A stretch of 64,000 nucleotides of DNA from Mermis nigrescens (lineage: Eukaryota > Nematoda > Enoplea > Mermithida > Mermithidae). The stretch lies in assembly GCA_036768485.1 (NCBI GenBank), contig JAVLUZ010000145.1:18474206-18538205 (forward strand), written 5' to 3'. Below the pieces are notes generated by a model. The model saw nothing but the letters and a program-made list of their open reading frames with translations. It made no database searches and had not been told where the DNA came from. A program made the translations under genes and the position numbers. This document shows, one piece after another, positions 1 to 9,645 of the stretch. How positions within the stretch are numbered: position 1 is the stretch's first letter; each line of letters begins with the position of its first letter.

Positions 1-102
1 TTATTCACTAATCAATGATATGTATTGTATGCTGGTCCGTATTCAGGGAAGGCGGGGGCCGCCCCCTGAGAATAGAAAATAATTTCTTCAATCACACAAG
101 AG

Positions 103-386
103 CACACATGGGCGTGGGGTTTGGGGGGTATACACCCCCCCAGAAGTTGAAATACCCCCCCCCCCAGAAATCAAAATACCCCCCCCCCCCCAGAAAAAAA
201 TTTTTTTGCTTTTTCAGCAATTTTTTGATGCCATTGGATAGAGCTTGATGAGAAACGTCGAAAAATGGTGTTTTTTTGCCATACGACCACTATTAAGACC
301 ATTTTTTGACCTTTTAAAAATTTTTTCACCCCCCCCCAGAAATTTTTTCACCCCCCCCCCCAGAATTTCGGTGCTGCCCACCTATG
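103..386 (+). mobile_element. hAT-like MITE, family R2 (about 280 bp)
   Basis: The element begins CACATGGGCG and ends GCCCACCTATG, and it is flanked by a perfect 8-bp direct repeat, CACAAGAG (95-102 and 387-394). Long C/G runs and a GTATACACCCCCC box mark the family. Related copies lie at 12312-12548, 16743-16895, about 18667-18915 and 59356-59626. No coding capacity is seen. The 8-bp duplication and short terminal repeats point to the hAT superfamily; that assignment is inference. Confidence 0.8.
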
Positions 387-974
387 CACAAGAGTCCCCC
401 AAAGGAAGAATGAAAAATTCTCTATGTAAGTCTAAAACACTATCAAAACAGGTCTTTAGCGTACTTTTGAGCTGGTAAACTCGAAATTGTCCGGCGCTTC
501 GCGCCTGGATTTATCGTTCATCTATAGTTCTCTGTCTTCTAGCCAAAGACAGAAGCTAGGAAATTATTCGTTAATTGAATGATGGTAAATCAGTTATGTT
601 TGTGTGGATTGTTTAAGCGATAAATTTGTGTAATATGAATATGGAATAAAGTGAACATTTTTGAAATTTTCATTGAAAACTTTTCTTCACCGTTGCTTAG
701 AGCTTGTTGAGATGCGCACAAAAATGCCTTTATTTTCGCCCATCTCGTAATGGTCCTCGAGATATCTGACCTGAAAATTTTCATCCCCCCTTTGAAATAA
801 AATCTTGGATACGAGCCTGATTGTGTGTGTATGCTTATTACTATTCAGTAAGTGAAAAAAGATTGAAATGTATGTTCATTGTTCAGTACTTTTATTATTA
901 TTGTAACTGTTGATTTTGCTGAGCTTCTGGCGTTTATGGTAATGCTATGAATATTTAATACTAGTAGTGTTGCT

Positions 975-1155
975 CAGGCACATAGCTGACCGTCCTATTT
1001 TTTTGGGGGCAACACCAATTTTAGGGGGACTAAGCTCAAAAAGGCTAAAAATAGCACAAGATAACGTTTAAAAAGTCATATTTTTCCAATTTTTCAGAAT
1101 TTTGTGGAGTCCGAACATCCCCTATCATTTCCCCCCAGAGATACATACGTGCCTG
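975..1155 (-). mobile_element. hAT-like MITE, family R1 (about 180 bp)
   Basis: The termini are CAGGCACATAGC and ACGTGCCTG, inverted repeats of each other. The interior matches the copies at 3917-4084 and 4739-4917 in the opposite orientation. The target duplication is not clean in this copy. Confidence 0.65.
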
Positions 1156-1228
1156 TGCTGCTAATGTTTTTGACATATATAATGCGTCTTTCATGTACTC
1201 TACATTGAGATTATTTAATTGCTTTCAG

Positions 1229-1421
1229 CATTGCAGCCAGATTAGAAGATATTTTTAAACACATAAATTTGGTTTACGAAAAAATCGAAGCCCGTTTGAA
1301 AGCCGAGCAGGTTAAACAGCGTATAATGGCTTGCTTCAGGTCGTGGGAAGACACGGTCGTATACCCCGGAGATTTCCTTATTAATCTACAAAATATTTTT
1401 CTCGGCTTGACGATCGCTCAG
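1229..1421 (+). CDS. U2SURP: U2SURP (SR140) exon A: CID domain
   Basis: U2SURP is a U2 snRNP-associated SR-like protein of the spliceosome with RRM, SURP and CID domains and a basic RS-rich tail. This exon follows an acceptor (gctttcag) and reads through a CID-type helix pair. The stretches QRIMACFRSWEDTVVYPG and FLINLQNIFLGL match the vertebrate protein closely. The first base completes a codon from an exon outside the window, and the exon ends on a whole codon before donor gttaga. Six further exons follow in order and in phase across 17 kb (3241, 4516, 7221, 9436, 13429, 18078), which makes the gene assignment firm. The RRM and SURP parts must lie to the left of the window. The introns are packed with transposable elements, but every exon read here is intact, with no internal stop. 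Confidence 0.93.
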
Positions 1422-3240
1422 GTTAGAACAATTATCGGGATTTTCAAGAACAATAAGAATAAATTGAAAAGTCAATATTTAATTAGTAATAAAAAATTAT
1501 TCAAAGTTACCTATATAAAAAGGCAAGAAATTCCGACTAATTACAAATTGTAAAAAATAATCACACAGTTGAGACTGATTCAAATTTTTTATGCATTTTC
1601 GCCTCGAAATTTGAACGCTCAACAAAAGGATTCATCGGCCTATTTTCTAAAACAGGACGTCGTCGTATGTTTTGCGTTGATGTGTTAAAACAAACTATGG
1701 CATCCTATGTTATAAATAACAAGCTAAGCGATAGCGAAATTTAAGGACTTCGATTGATCAGACTTCATGGCGAGAACTGTACGTACATACCTAACTATCC
1801 ATAGTGTTATCTGGTCATAACTTCTTCAATATTGGTCCAATCTTATTGACACTTTAACAATTTATAACACGTCCAATAGCATTGTAAATTTTTTAAGTTT
1901 CATTAAAATTGTATTATTACAGCTTTTGCAATAAGCAATTTTTGTAAGTGGTACTTTCTAATCAGATTTTGCTTTCTTGATTTTTTCAAGTCTTGAACTT
2001 TTCAAATTTTGTTTTATCCGGTTTTTATACCTATCAAGCTAAATTAAATGGCAGTGGTAACTTAATGACTAATAAAGACAACATAATTAACACATAGAGA
2101 AGTAAAAAAATTGGATGAAACAAAATTTGAAAAATTTATTGACTTAAAAAACAGGAAAACAAAACTTGATTAAAAAGTATCAATCACAAAAATTGTTATT
2201 GTAAAAGCTGTAATGGTCCAATTTTACTGAAACTTGATAAGTTCATAGTGCTATTGGACGTGTTATCGAACTGTTAAAGTTGTATCAAGATTGGACAAAT
2301 ATGTATTGAAGAAGTTATGACCAAATAACACTATGGATGGTTAGGTGACTCACCCTGTATGTATAATAATAAAAATTTAAGTTATGCATATTCGAAATTT
2401 TATGCACTTTTATGCTAATTAATTAGTTTATTTAAAATTTATATGACTTATTATTTATAATCACACATTCACACTAGGGTTGTGTGAGGGTATCCCTCCT
2501 ACCACAACTTTTTAAAGGCATACTCCCTCAGGCCATTTTCGAACCAAAACCTGTTGTTGGAATTATGTAACAGCGCCAAAGGATGCCCAGCAGCATAATC
2601 TGAAATATTTTTCGAGTAGTTTTCTGTCTATTTGTTCATTCAGACAGTTTTTGTCTATTATTTTGTGTATATTTGATAGTTCAAGTCATTCCATCGTACG
2701 TTCTTTTATCATTCGCTTACATGCAAATTTCATCAAGATTATTCAAGAAGTGTAAAATACAACAAATTAAAGCGTTTTCACGGGTTGTGAGGGGCGGTAA
2801 GGAACGACAAAAATATCCAAAAAATCATGATAAAATCATCATATATAAGCGCCAGAATTACATAGCCATAAAAATTAATAATTTACCCTTCCCCTCCCAG
2901 AACTTTTGGACCGTATGCATGTACTATGTTTATAATTATTATTTAATCAATCAAGCAAATCAAAATGTTTTATTCCTGGAAAACACGAAAGCAAATATAA
3001 TAGCGAATACGACAAATAAAGTCAACAAATTTCAGCAAAAGGACATGCAAGTCGAATGAATGATAATGTTCTCGCCTGCCCCATGATAAATTTACGACGT
3101 ATAATTTTCCCATTAAAAAGTCAACAAAATTTCTTTTATCTCTCTTTTTATTTTTATGTTGTTTTTTTGCTCTAATGTCTTAACGGTTTCCCTTTCTCTC
3201 CGATCGTATGCGTTTTTTCTTATAACGAGCTTGTTTTTAG
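1422..3240 (+). other. U2SURP intron A-B
   Basis: This intron runs from donor gttaga to acceptor ttgtttttag. It contains a foldback MITE (about 1775-2358). The rest is AT-rich. An open frame at 2673-3059 has no codon character and no family resemblance, so I treat it as non-coding. Confidence 0.85.
1775..2358. mobile_element. Foldback MITE with about 220-bp inverted arms
   Basis: The left arm (from about 1780: CTAACTATCCATAGTG, then GGTCATAACTTCTTCAATA) is the imperfect reverse complement of the right arm (to about 2350: TATTGAAGAAGTTATGACC, then CACTATGGATGGTTAG). The outer right end reads GACTCACCCTGTA, a terminus style seen in arthropod mariner/MITE elements. No coding sequence lies between the arms. 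Confidence 0.7.
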
Positions 3241-3424
3241 CACAAATATGGCCCTGGAAGTGACGATCTGCCGGAAACAGATTCTGGAACTTTTCCTAAG
3301 GCGAATGTCGACGATAATGTGACGTCGACGGCGTCTCGTCCGTCACTATTTAAGTCTTTGCCTCAGACAGATTCTGATAAGCCGTTGAAGAAATTGGTTG
3401 ACTATGATTTAGACGGAGTCCCCC
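3241..3424 (+). CDS. U2SURP: U2SURP exon B
   Basis: The acceptor is ttgtttttag and the donor is gtaatt. The frame starts on a whole codon (HKYGPGSDD) and ends VDYDLDGVP plus one base. That base joins the next exon's first two to give Leu, restoring DGVPL, a motif repeated in the acidic linker of vertebrate U2SURP. The segment is acidic and Ser/Thr-rich and links the CID to the C-terminal region. Confidence 0.9.
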
Positions 3425-4515
3425 GTAATTAACGTATCTGATATACTAGCAGTAATACATACTATGTAGTAATGATAATCGTACAGTTTTCGGCTAAAAA
3501 TTTTGAAGGGTTTGTTGAGTCATTTTTAGAGGTAAATGACTTTCTATCTATTTTTGGCCTAAAATGGCAAAAAAGTGCTTAAAATGGCTATGAACGCAAG
3601 TTTTTGCCGTAATTGGAACGGGGGAAAATCCCAGCCTTCGAAGGGATAGGGGACTACCGACTTTGGTTGGGATTGCCCACCTAAAAGTAATATAAAAAAA
3701 TTATTAACCGAGGATGAAAATATGTATTAATTAATATTGTTAGCCGATTTCTTTCTAATGTACTTGTGAAAAGCTTAGGCTCGATCATAAAATCAGTGGA
3801 ATTTTGAACAATGCCTATTCGAAAAAAGTGAAGAATTTAAACAACAAAATTTAGTAGTTAGGCAGTATTTGTTGCGAAAAACCTGGCTTTTGTTTATCTA
3901 AAATCAATTGAATTTGCAGGCACGTATCTCTGGGGGAATGGGGGGTTCGGACCCCCAGAAATTCAAAAAATCAGAAAAATAGGATTTTTAAATGTTATTT
4001 TGTGCTATTTTTGGCCTTTTTGGGCTTAACCCCCATAAAACATGGTGTTGGCTCCCCGAAATAGGGCGGCCAGCTACGTACCTGCAAATTTGGCGTGCTG
4101 AGCAGCTGTGCTTATTCATTTTGAACATTAAAATACGAACTTTTGTAGTTTTTTGAATAAGTAAACAAAATCAAATTTTGCATAAATTTTTAGTTTTTTA
4201 TTTATTTTGTAATAACTTACAATTAAGTGATTGGGTTTCTCGCGATCTTCTAGCCCTGGTCCGACAGAATTCTTCAAGAGTCGTTAAAATGAGCTCTAAA
4301 ACGGGAGGATATTTTGAATGTTACGTATTAGTACTGTTTCCTGGACTTGAAATCGGTGTTTCGCTCCAAAGAATGGGTTTTTTCGTCTTACTAGTTCAAA
4401 TTTAGATGTAAATTTTTCGAGAAAAAAAATCTTGCGCTGTAAATGAAGATTATTGCAGAAGCAATAATTTTATATTATGGTGATAAAATAATTTTTACCT
4501 ACAATTTAAAAACAG
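3425..4515 (+). other. U2SURP intron B-C
   Basis: This intron runs from donor gtaatt to acceptor aaaaacag. It contains a family R1 MITE (3917-4084) and a fragment resembling family R4 near 3560-3690. An open frame at 4178-4405 shows no recognisable product. Confidence 0.85.
3917..4084 (+). mobile_element. hAT-like MITE, family R1
   Basis: The termini are CAGGCACGTA and TACGTACCTG. The 8-bp flanks TGAATTTG and CAAATTTG agree at six of eight positions, consistent with an aged target duplication. Confidence 0.72.
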
Positions 4516-4656
4516 TGGATGACGACGAGTACGAAGCGGAAGGTAACAGCGAAATTATTCAAAAGCCGAACGACATACCGGAAAAGAAGGACGTTACAAG
4601 TTTTAAACCTGCTTTCATTAAATCAAAGTGGGAAGAAGTTGATCCGGAGCAAGAAA
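4516..4656 (+). CDS. U2SURP: U2SURP exon C
   Basis: The frame reads DDDEYEAEGN and later PAFIKSKWEEVDPEQE. The FxxxxSKWExVD pattern is the repeated tryptophan motif of U2SURP. The first two bases complete the Leu codon begun in exon B. The exon ends with one base before donor gttagt, which is completed by exon D as Thr. An upstream ATG-led frame from 4443 reads through the acceptor, but splice phase shows that the exon starts at 4516. Confidence 0.9.
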
Positions 4657-4738
4657 GTTAGTCGATCATATCAATTTATTTTCCAAACAATTTATGCATA
4701 GAAAAATTGGCTAGCAGTTCGCATCGAGCGAATACGTG

Positions 4739-4917
4739 CAGGCACTAGCTCTGAGGGGAATGGGGGGTCCGGACCCCGCCCCCCCAACAATTCAGAAAAA
4801 TCGGAAGAAAGGGCTTTTTAAACGTTATTTTGTGCTATTTTTGGCCTTTTTTGTGCTTAGCTACCTCCCCCATTTTTGTGTTGGTCCTCTAAAATGGGAC
4901 GGCCAGCTACGTGCCTG
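4739..4917 (+). mobile_element. hAT-like MITE, family R1
   Basis: The element starts CAGGCACTAGC and ends GCTACGTGCCTG. The 8-bp flanks AATACGTG (4731-4738) and GATACGTG (4918-4925) differ at one base, supporting an 8-bp target duplication. Confidence 0.8.
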
Positions 4918-5060
4918 GATACGTGCTATGAATTTTGAGGGAAAACGGGTATACCTTAAATAGGAATCGCAGCTCAGCGAGATTAATGCAGGATCAAAAT
5001 GCAAACTGTTGATAGAGTTTGTCTTACTGTTACACTTATTTTTAACAATTGACCTAGAAT

Positions 5061-5476
5061 CAGTGTTTTTTTGTACAAGGTCCCTTTTACATGTACAAAG
5101 ATGGTCCCTAAAAGTCTTTGTACATTTTGTACACACAAATTCTTGTGTATTATAATATGGTACAGTAGCGATTTTAGTGTGGTAAAACAGGGCCTCTTCG
5201 AGTTTTGGTAATGCATTTCGGCTAATTTCTGGGTTTCTGACGCCAAAAATTATTAAAAATTGTCTCAAAACGGCGCCTAAAAATTTGACATTTTCCATTC
5301 ACCTGCCATTATAAATACATAGGACGGAAAATATCATTTCGGCGCGAAGCGCCGGATAGTTTCGAGAATTTTAGACCTTTTTACTATTTTGTCTTCCCAA
5401 AAAATCTTTGTACATGTACGGTCCCGAAAAGTCTTTGTACATCGGGAGAAATCTTTGCCGAATACAAAAAATCGTG
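5061..5476 (+). mobile_element. hAT-like MITE, family R0 (TACATGTA-rich)
   Basis: The left end is CAGTGTTTTTTTGTAC and the right end ACAAAAAATCGTG. Inside are repeated TCTTTGTACATGTAC boxes and a GGCGCGAAGCGCC hairpin at about 5340. The flanks CCTAGAAT and CCTAGTTG share their first five bases. Four other copies occur in the window; the one at 17182-17614 has a perfect 8-bp duplication. Confidence 0.78.
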
Positions 5477-5998
5477 CCTAGTTGGATTAGATTATGTGAA
5501 TGAATAATAAAATATATTTATAATTAATTGAACTGATGTTATTTCCAATTATTAGGAAAATGGATAATGAGCTTTCTATCGGTGAACCTACGAATATGAA
5601 GTTTTTTGCAAATAAGCAATATTTATTCTCGCTTAAAGGATTTTCAGCTAGCGAGCAAAGTTTTGTTTAAATTTTCGACTTTGCTTCACCTGATCGGAAA
5701 TGGCTTTTCGGGGCATAGCATCAATCTGTACATGAAGCATGACAGAGGGGGTCAGTCAGATAGATTTTTTGAGCCAAAATAATCTCAAAAAAGGGCTTAA
5801 ATGCTTTGATAGCGTGAAAACTAGGTTAATCCACAGTTTCTGGTCAATTTCAGACAATTTTGTAGGAAATTTTTGATCTTCATGTATTTTAACACTTGAT
5901 TTTGTTTCTTCCCCCCGAAAATTACCCACTTTTCCATCACCCCTCCCCAGCCATGTTTGATTACTACTACTAATACTATAGTGCTTAATGTATGCATC

Positions 5999-6000
<2 letters not shown>

Positions 6001-6072
<72 letters not shown>
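6001..6072. repeat. (TA)n microsatellite
   Basis: About 70 bases of uninterrupted TA dinucleotide. Reading it in any frame gives Ile-Tyr runs that are not proteins. Confidence 0.97.
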
Positions 6073-6078
<6 letters not shown>

Positions 6079-6254
6079 CATGCACACTGTGGTGTGTGGG
6101 GTGTGTCCCCTATCAGTTTGTTTTAAAAGCATATCCCTCAGGCCATTTTGGACCTAAACCCATTGCTCAAACCTCGAGAAAGGGTCAGACGACGTGTAAA
6201 AGTAATATTTGATGTACGTTTATACTTATTTTTCGAGCTGTAGACAGTTCAATT

Positions 6255-6860
6255 CAGGGGAAGATTTAAGAGGCGGCCCTCCGCCCCCCATTGGCCAAAA
6301 ATATTTGGCGAGATAAGGAATGAATATGTAATTTGCAATGATTTTTGGCCGTCAGTGACCGTAATTTCTCTAATTTTTCCGGCGCTGCGCGCCGGATAAT
6401 ATCTATTAATGACGTTTATTTATTTTTGGCGACCTGGGAGCCATTTACTGCTCACGGAATAGGTTTCAAAACAATTTTAGCAGCAGGAACAGCTATTTTA
6501 GCATAATTTTCTTCTATTTTCAATCGAAAATCTTTAACGCTCCGCATCAAATGCTACAAATACAAGAAATCAAGCAGTGAATCATGCTTCTGAACGTCTA
6601 TCCGCCGATATTTCATAAATTTTCTGGCGCTTCGCGTCAGATTTGTGGTAAAGTCAAAGAACTTTAATGATTTTTCGCACATAAAGCTGTCGAAAATTTC
6701 AAAATTTTTCGAAAAATATTGCGTCAAAAGTGATTTTAAGTAAAAGTATACAATGTAAAACGCTCTTTCGCGCGTGAAGGGCAAATTTTCAGACCTATTT
6801 TTGACTGTTTTTGGGAAAGTTGGGGCAAGGCCCCTTAGGAAAATCCTAGACCCGCCACTG
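6255..6860 (+). mobile_element. Non-autonomous hAT-like element, 606 bp
   Basis: The element starts CAGGGGAAGATTT and ends GACCCGCCACTG. A perfect 8-bp direct repeat GTTCAATT flanks it (6247-6254 and 6861-6868). It contains two GC-rich hairpin motifs (near 6382 and 6626). No transposase is seen. Confidence 0.85.
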
Positions 6861-7220
6861 GTTCAATTCATTCATATTAGACGCGTTTCTTCCATTATTT
6901 CGTATGTATTGCTGTTACAGAGCATTCCCTCGACCTTATTGTTTTTCTAACGTGAATTGAGCCACGAATACTTACGAAATATAAAAGGCAACGAATTGAA
7001 TGTCAAAATTTGATATTAAAAAATAATAACTCAATTACCCCTTCCCTCAGGAAACTTGTTTAACCCCTCTTAACTGTTGTCCATGTACATACGTATCAAA
7101 TCAATTCTACCGGTGTAATTGGTTTTGTTTTCAATATCTCTTGTAGGAGCAAAGCGTTTTCATTTTTTATGTTTCCTTTGCAACTCGCTCATTGTTGATA
7201 AAATTGAATATTTTTCGCAG

Positions 7221-7311
7221 CTGTCGTCACCAGCAGTCGATGGGAAGAACTCGAGCGTCAAGCAAAGGATGAAAAAATATTTTCTGACAATGAAGAAGAT
7301 ATCGACGGCAT
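7221..7311 (+). CDS. U2SURP: U2SURP exon D
   Basis: After acceptor tttttcgcag the frame, with one base from exon C, reads VVTSSRWEELERQAKDEK then acidic FSDNEEDIDG. It matches the second SKWE-type motif of vertebrate U2SURP (AVTTSKWE). It ends with two codon bases (AT) before donor gtaagc; exon E supplies the third to give Ile. A hAT-like MITE sits within the first dozen bases of the following intron. Confidence 0.9.
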
Positions 7312-7323
7312 GTAAGCACTACG

Positions 7324-7602
7324 GTTTTTTGTTTTCTGCAAAGATTTTTCCTGATGTACAAAGACTTTTCAGGACCGTCTTTGTATGTACATGTAGAAAA
7401 ATTAGAATGGAAAAATGTCAAATTTTTAGTAATTTTTGGCGTCAGAAACTCAGAAATTAGCTAAAATACACTACCAAAGATCGAAAAACTGTTTTACCTG
7501 TACCATATTTACTACACAAAAATTTGCTTTTACAAAATGTACAAAGACTTTTGGGGACCATCTTTGTACATGTACAAACGGACCTTGTACAAAAAAACAC
7601 TG
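7324..7602 (-). mobile_element. hAT-like MITE, family R0, inserted beside a splice donor
   Basis: This reversed, internally shortened copy has the left edge GGTTTTTTGTTTTC and right edge ACAAAAAAACACTG. The flanking octamers GCACTACG (7316-7323) and GTACTATG (7603-7610) agree at six positions. The left octamer starts at intron position +5, so only GTAA of the donor lies outside the duplicated target. Confidence 0.75.
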
Positions 7603-8488
7603 GTACTATGAACGTGTGGGTTTGGGGTTTAGACTCTTTCAGAGCTTACATGCATTACGGTGGTAGGTGGGGGTTCCCTACCCAAAGTTGGTTTTCAGCC
7701 CCATTCCCCACAAGGTCAGAAAAGTTTTGACCCTCTCCGATTTTTTTCTGAAAAATTTTGAATTTTTTGGCCGTTTTTCGGTGTTTTTGGCCAAAACTCC
7801 AAGGTCATTCACCCCTTCACCTCCTTAAAAATGGTCGGTGACCTTCCATACACGCTTCGGAGTGACATATGCTGAATTGGCAAAAATTCAAATTTTTTGC
7901 AAAAGTGATTGGAATTTGTTATAAATATTGACCATGACACTTTGTACGCTACGTATTTCAAGATTTATACCAATTTTTAAGACTATTATAGCTCAAAATC
8001 TCAGAAGGACAGAAGGCAGAATTTTTTGTATCAAAACTATAAACGTTTGAAAATGTGGTATTAAAACGCAAAAGCGTTTTATATTGATCATTTTTACTGT
8101 TTTCGTACAATTGAGTAGTAAAAAACATGAACACTAAATTCATTGGTCTGTACTTTTGGGATTTTACCTCCTACCGATCCTGACATTGTGCATCTATGCA
8201 TTTGTGGCATGAGAATTTTGGCTTAACACGACTGTAGGACATATTTTTCTAACAAAATTTGATATTGTCAATTAAAGGAAGTTCCGTAATCGCATGTTGA
8301 TGGAACTGACTTGACTTTTACTGGCTGAGAACATGACCTCAAACGTTAAAATAGGGATCCTACAGCGCGAAGCGCCGAAAATGTGGATATTTTTTGCGCA
8401 TTATGTATGTAGTTTACGTAATGACAATTGTGCTAAGTCATTGTACATACGTATAGTGTTGTCCTCTAAAAAAGCCCAAGAGCATTTG

Positions 8489-8709
8489 CATACATGTAAG
8501 AGCTCGAAATTTTGGGTAGGGTTCCCGGCCATTTCTTGGGGGATGGGGTACATTCCCCCAATTTGTGACCAAAAACACCTGAAAACAACCAAAAAATTCA
8601 ATTTTTGCTAAAAATCGGGTAAGGTCAGAATTTTTCTGACTTTTGGAGGATGGGGAACGATGGACTTTGGTCGAGGGGTTCCCCACTCCCCCCTGTTTTT
8701 TCATACATT
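8489..8709 (+). mobile_element. hAT-like MITE, family R4
   Basis: The element begins CATACATGTAAGAGC. The flanks AGCATTTG (8481-8488) and AGCATCCG (8710-8717) agree at six of eight positions. Related sequence lies at about 7610-7860 and 11535-11810 (two copies close together) and about 59140-59330. Confidence 0.6.
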
Positions 8710-9435
8710 AGCATCCGTATCCGAAAAAGTCACCTCTAAGTTGACCTGCATTTGGTTTACAGTATTCAGCTTTTGCATGTACTGTGCTAAGCCCTTACAT
8801 AGCTATAATATTGTAATAGAAAAGTTGAAGCGCAATGCAGCTTTGAGAAAAGAGAGCCTTCCTGAAAACACCTAAAAGTGGGTTCTTTTTAGGACCCCTT
8901 CGGCTTTTTAAGGTGACAAAACGGTTCCTTGGAAAAATTTTTAAAAATAAATTTACATTTCGAAAACATTATTATACATACTTAGATTTTTTCTCACGCT
9001 CTTTGCTTCATTGAAACATCATTTTTAAGATTGATAACCTCGGATAAATGCCTAATTAAAGCAAGGAAAGAATTTTTTATTAATGTTTTTTGTTGACACA
9101 ATGGGTTTCTTAGGAAGCAGTGGGTTTTTTGAAGTTCCTTTTTTCAAATATTGAGACGACGAAGAAATACTGAATCGAAGTGACTGGTGAAGTATCTGGC
9201 CATGGTGTAGTCACGATAAACAAGCGCAATAACGAGAGGCCGGGGGTTATATGTTAAGAGAAATTGCACGAAATCAAAAAATGGGTTTATTAAAACATAA
9301 CTGCTGATATTTCGCTGCAAAAATTCTAAAAATCTATTGAATTTCTGAATTTTATACGCATACTTATCTTGAAAAATGGTGGATTGTAACTTCGTTTCAC
9401 GCGCTCTTATCGATTTAAACATTTAAAACTTATAG

Positions 9436-9616
9436 ACCACTCGAAGAAGCGACGTCGGAAAATGGCGAAGTGCCAGACTCGCCAACTTTTCCTGACACGA
9501 CTACTGCGAAATCGAGATCTTCGGACTCAAGACAATCGCCTGAAAGTTTTACGAAGGAAGAACGGTCTATCGAATCGATCACCGATGAAAAACGGCAGAA
9601 ACTTAGAGAGATCGAG
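9436..9616 (+). CDS. U2SURP: U2SURP exon E
   Basis: After acceptor aacttatag the frame reads PLEEATSENGEVPDSP, then a Ser-rich stretch, and ends SITDEKRQKLREIE. The last block equals the EEKRAKLREIE block of vertebrate U2SURP that precedes [13 protein letters not shown], and that is exactly how exon F begins. The exon ends on a whole codon at donor gtaaat. A 2.6-kb hAT-like element starts 30 bases after the exon. Confidence 0.92.
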
Positions 9617-9645
9617 GTAAATAAACAATATCATATAGACACTGC

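Larger units (their letters stand above)
1..1228. other. U2SURP intron 5' of exon A (partial)
   Basis: This is non-coding sequence upstream of the first U2SURP exon in the window, so it should be the tail of an intron whose donor lies outside. It holds a hAT-like MITE (103-386), a second short MITE (975-1155), C-rich homopolymer runs near 150-200 and 335-360, and a GC hairpin motif near 490 (GGCGCTTCGCGCC). I looked for an earlier CID-domain exon and saw none. Confidence 0.6.
4657..7220 (+). other. U2SURP intron C-D
   Basis: This intron carries a MITE cluster: family R1 at 4739-4917, family R0 at 5061-5476, a family R3-related fragment about 5735-5960, a (TA)n tract at 6001-6072, and a 606-bp hAT-like element at 6255-6860. 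No exon was seen between donor gttagt and acceptor tttttcgcag. Confidence 0.85.
7312..9435 (+). other. U2SURP intron D-E
   Basis: This intron begins gtaagc and is immediately invaded by a family R0 MITE (7324-7602). Family R4-type G/C-rich fragments follow at about 7610-7860 and 8489-8709, then AT-rich sequence to acceptor aacttatag. No exon was seen. Confidence 0.85.

Noticed and set aside
2673..3059. 128-codon open frame as a gene
   Set aside because: It lies within a U2SURP intron, lacks recognisable domains and has AT-driven composition.
5756..6212. Open frames with long Ile-Tyr runs on both strands
   Set aside because: They are translations of the (TA)n microsatellite.
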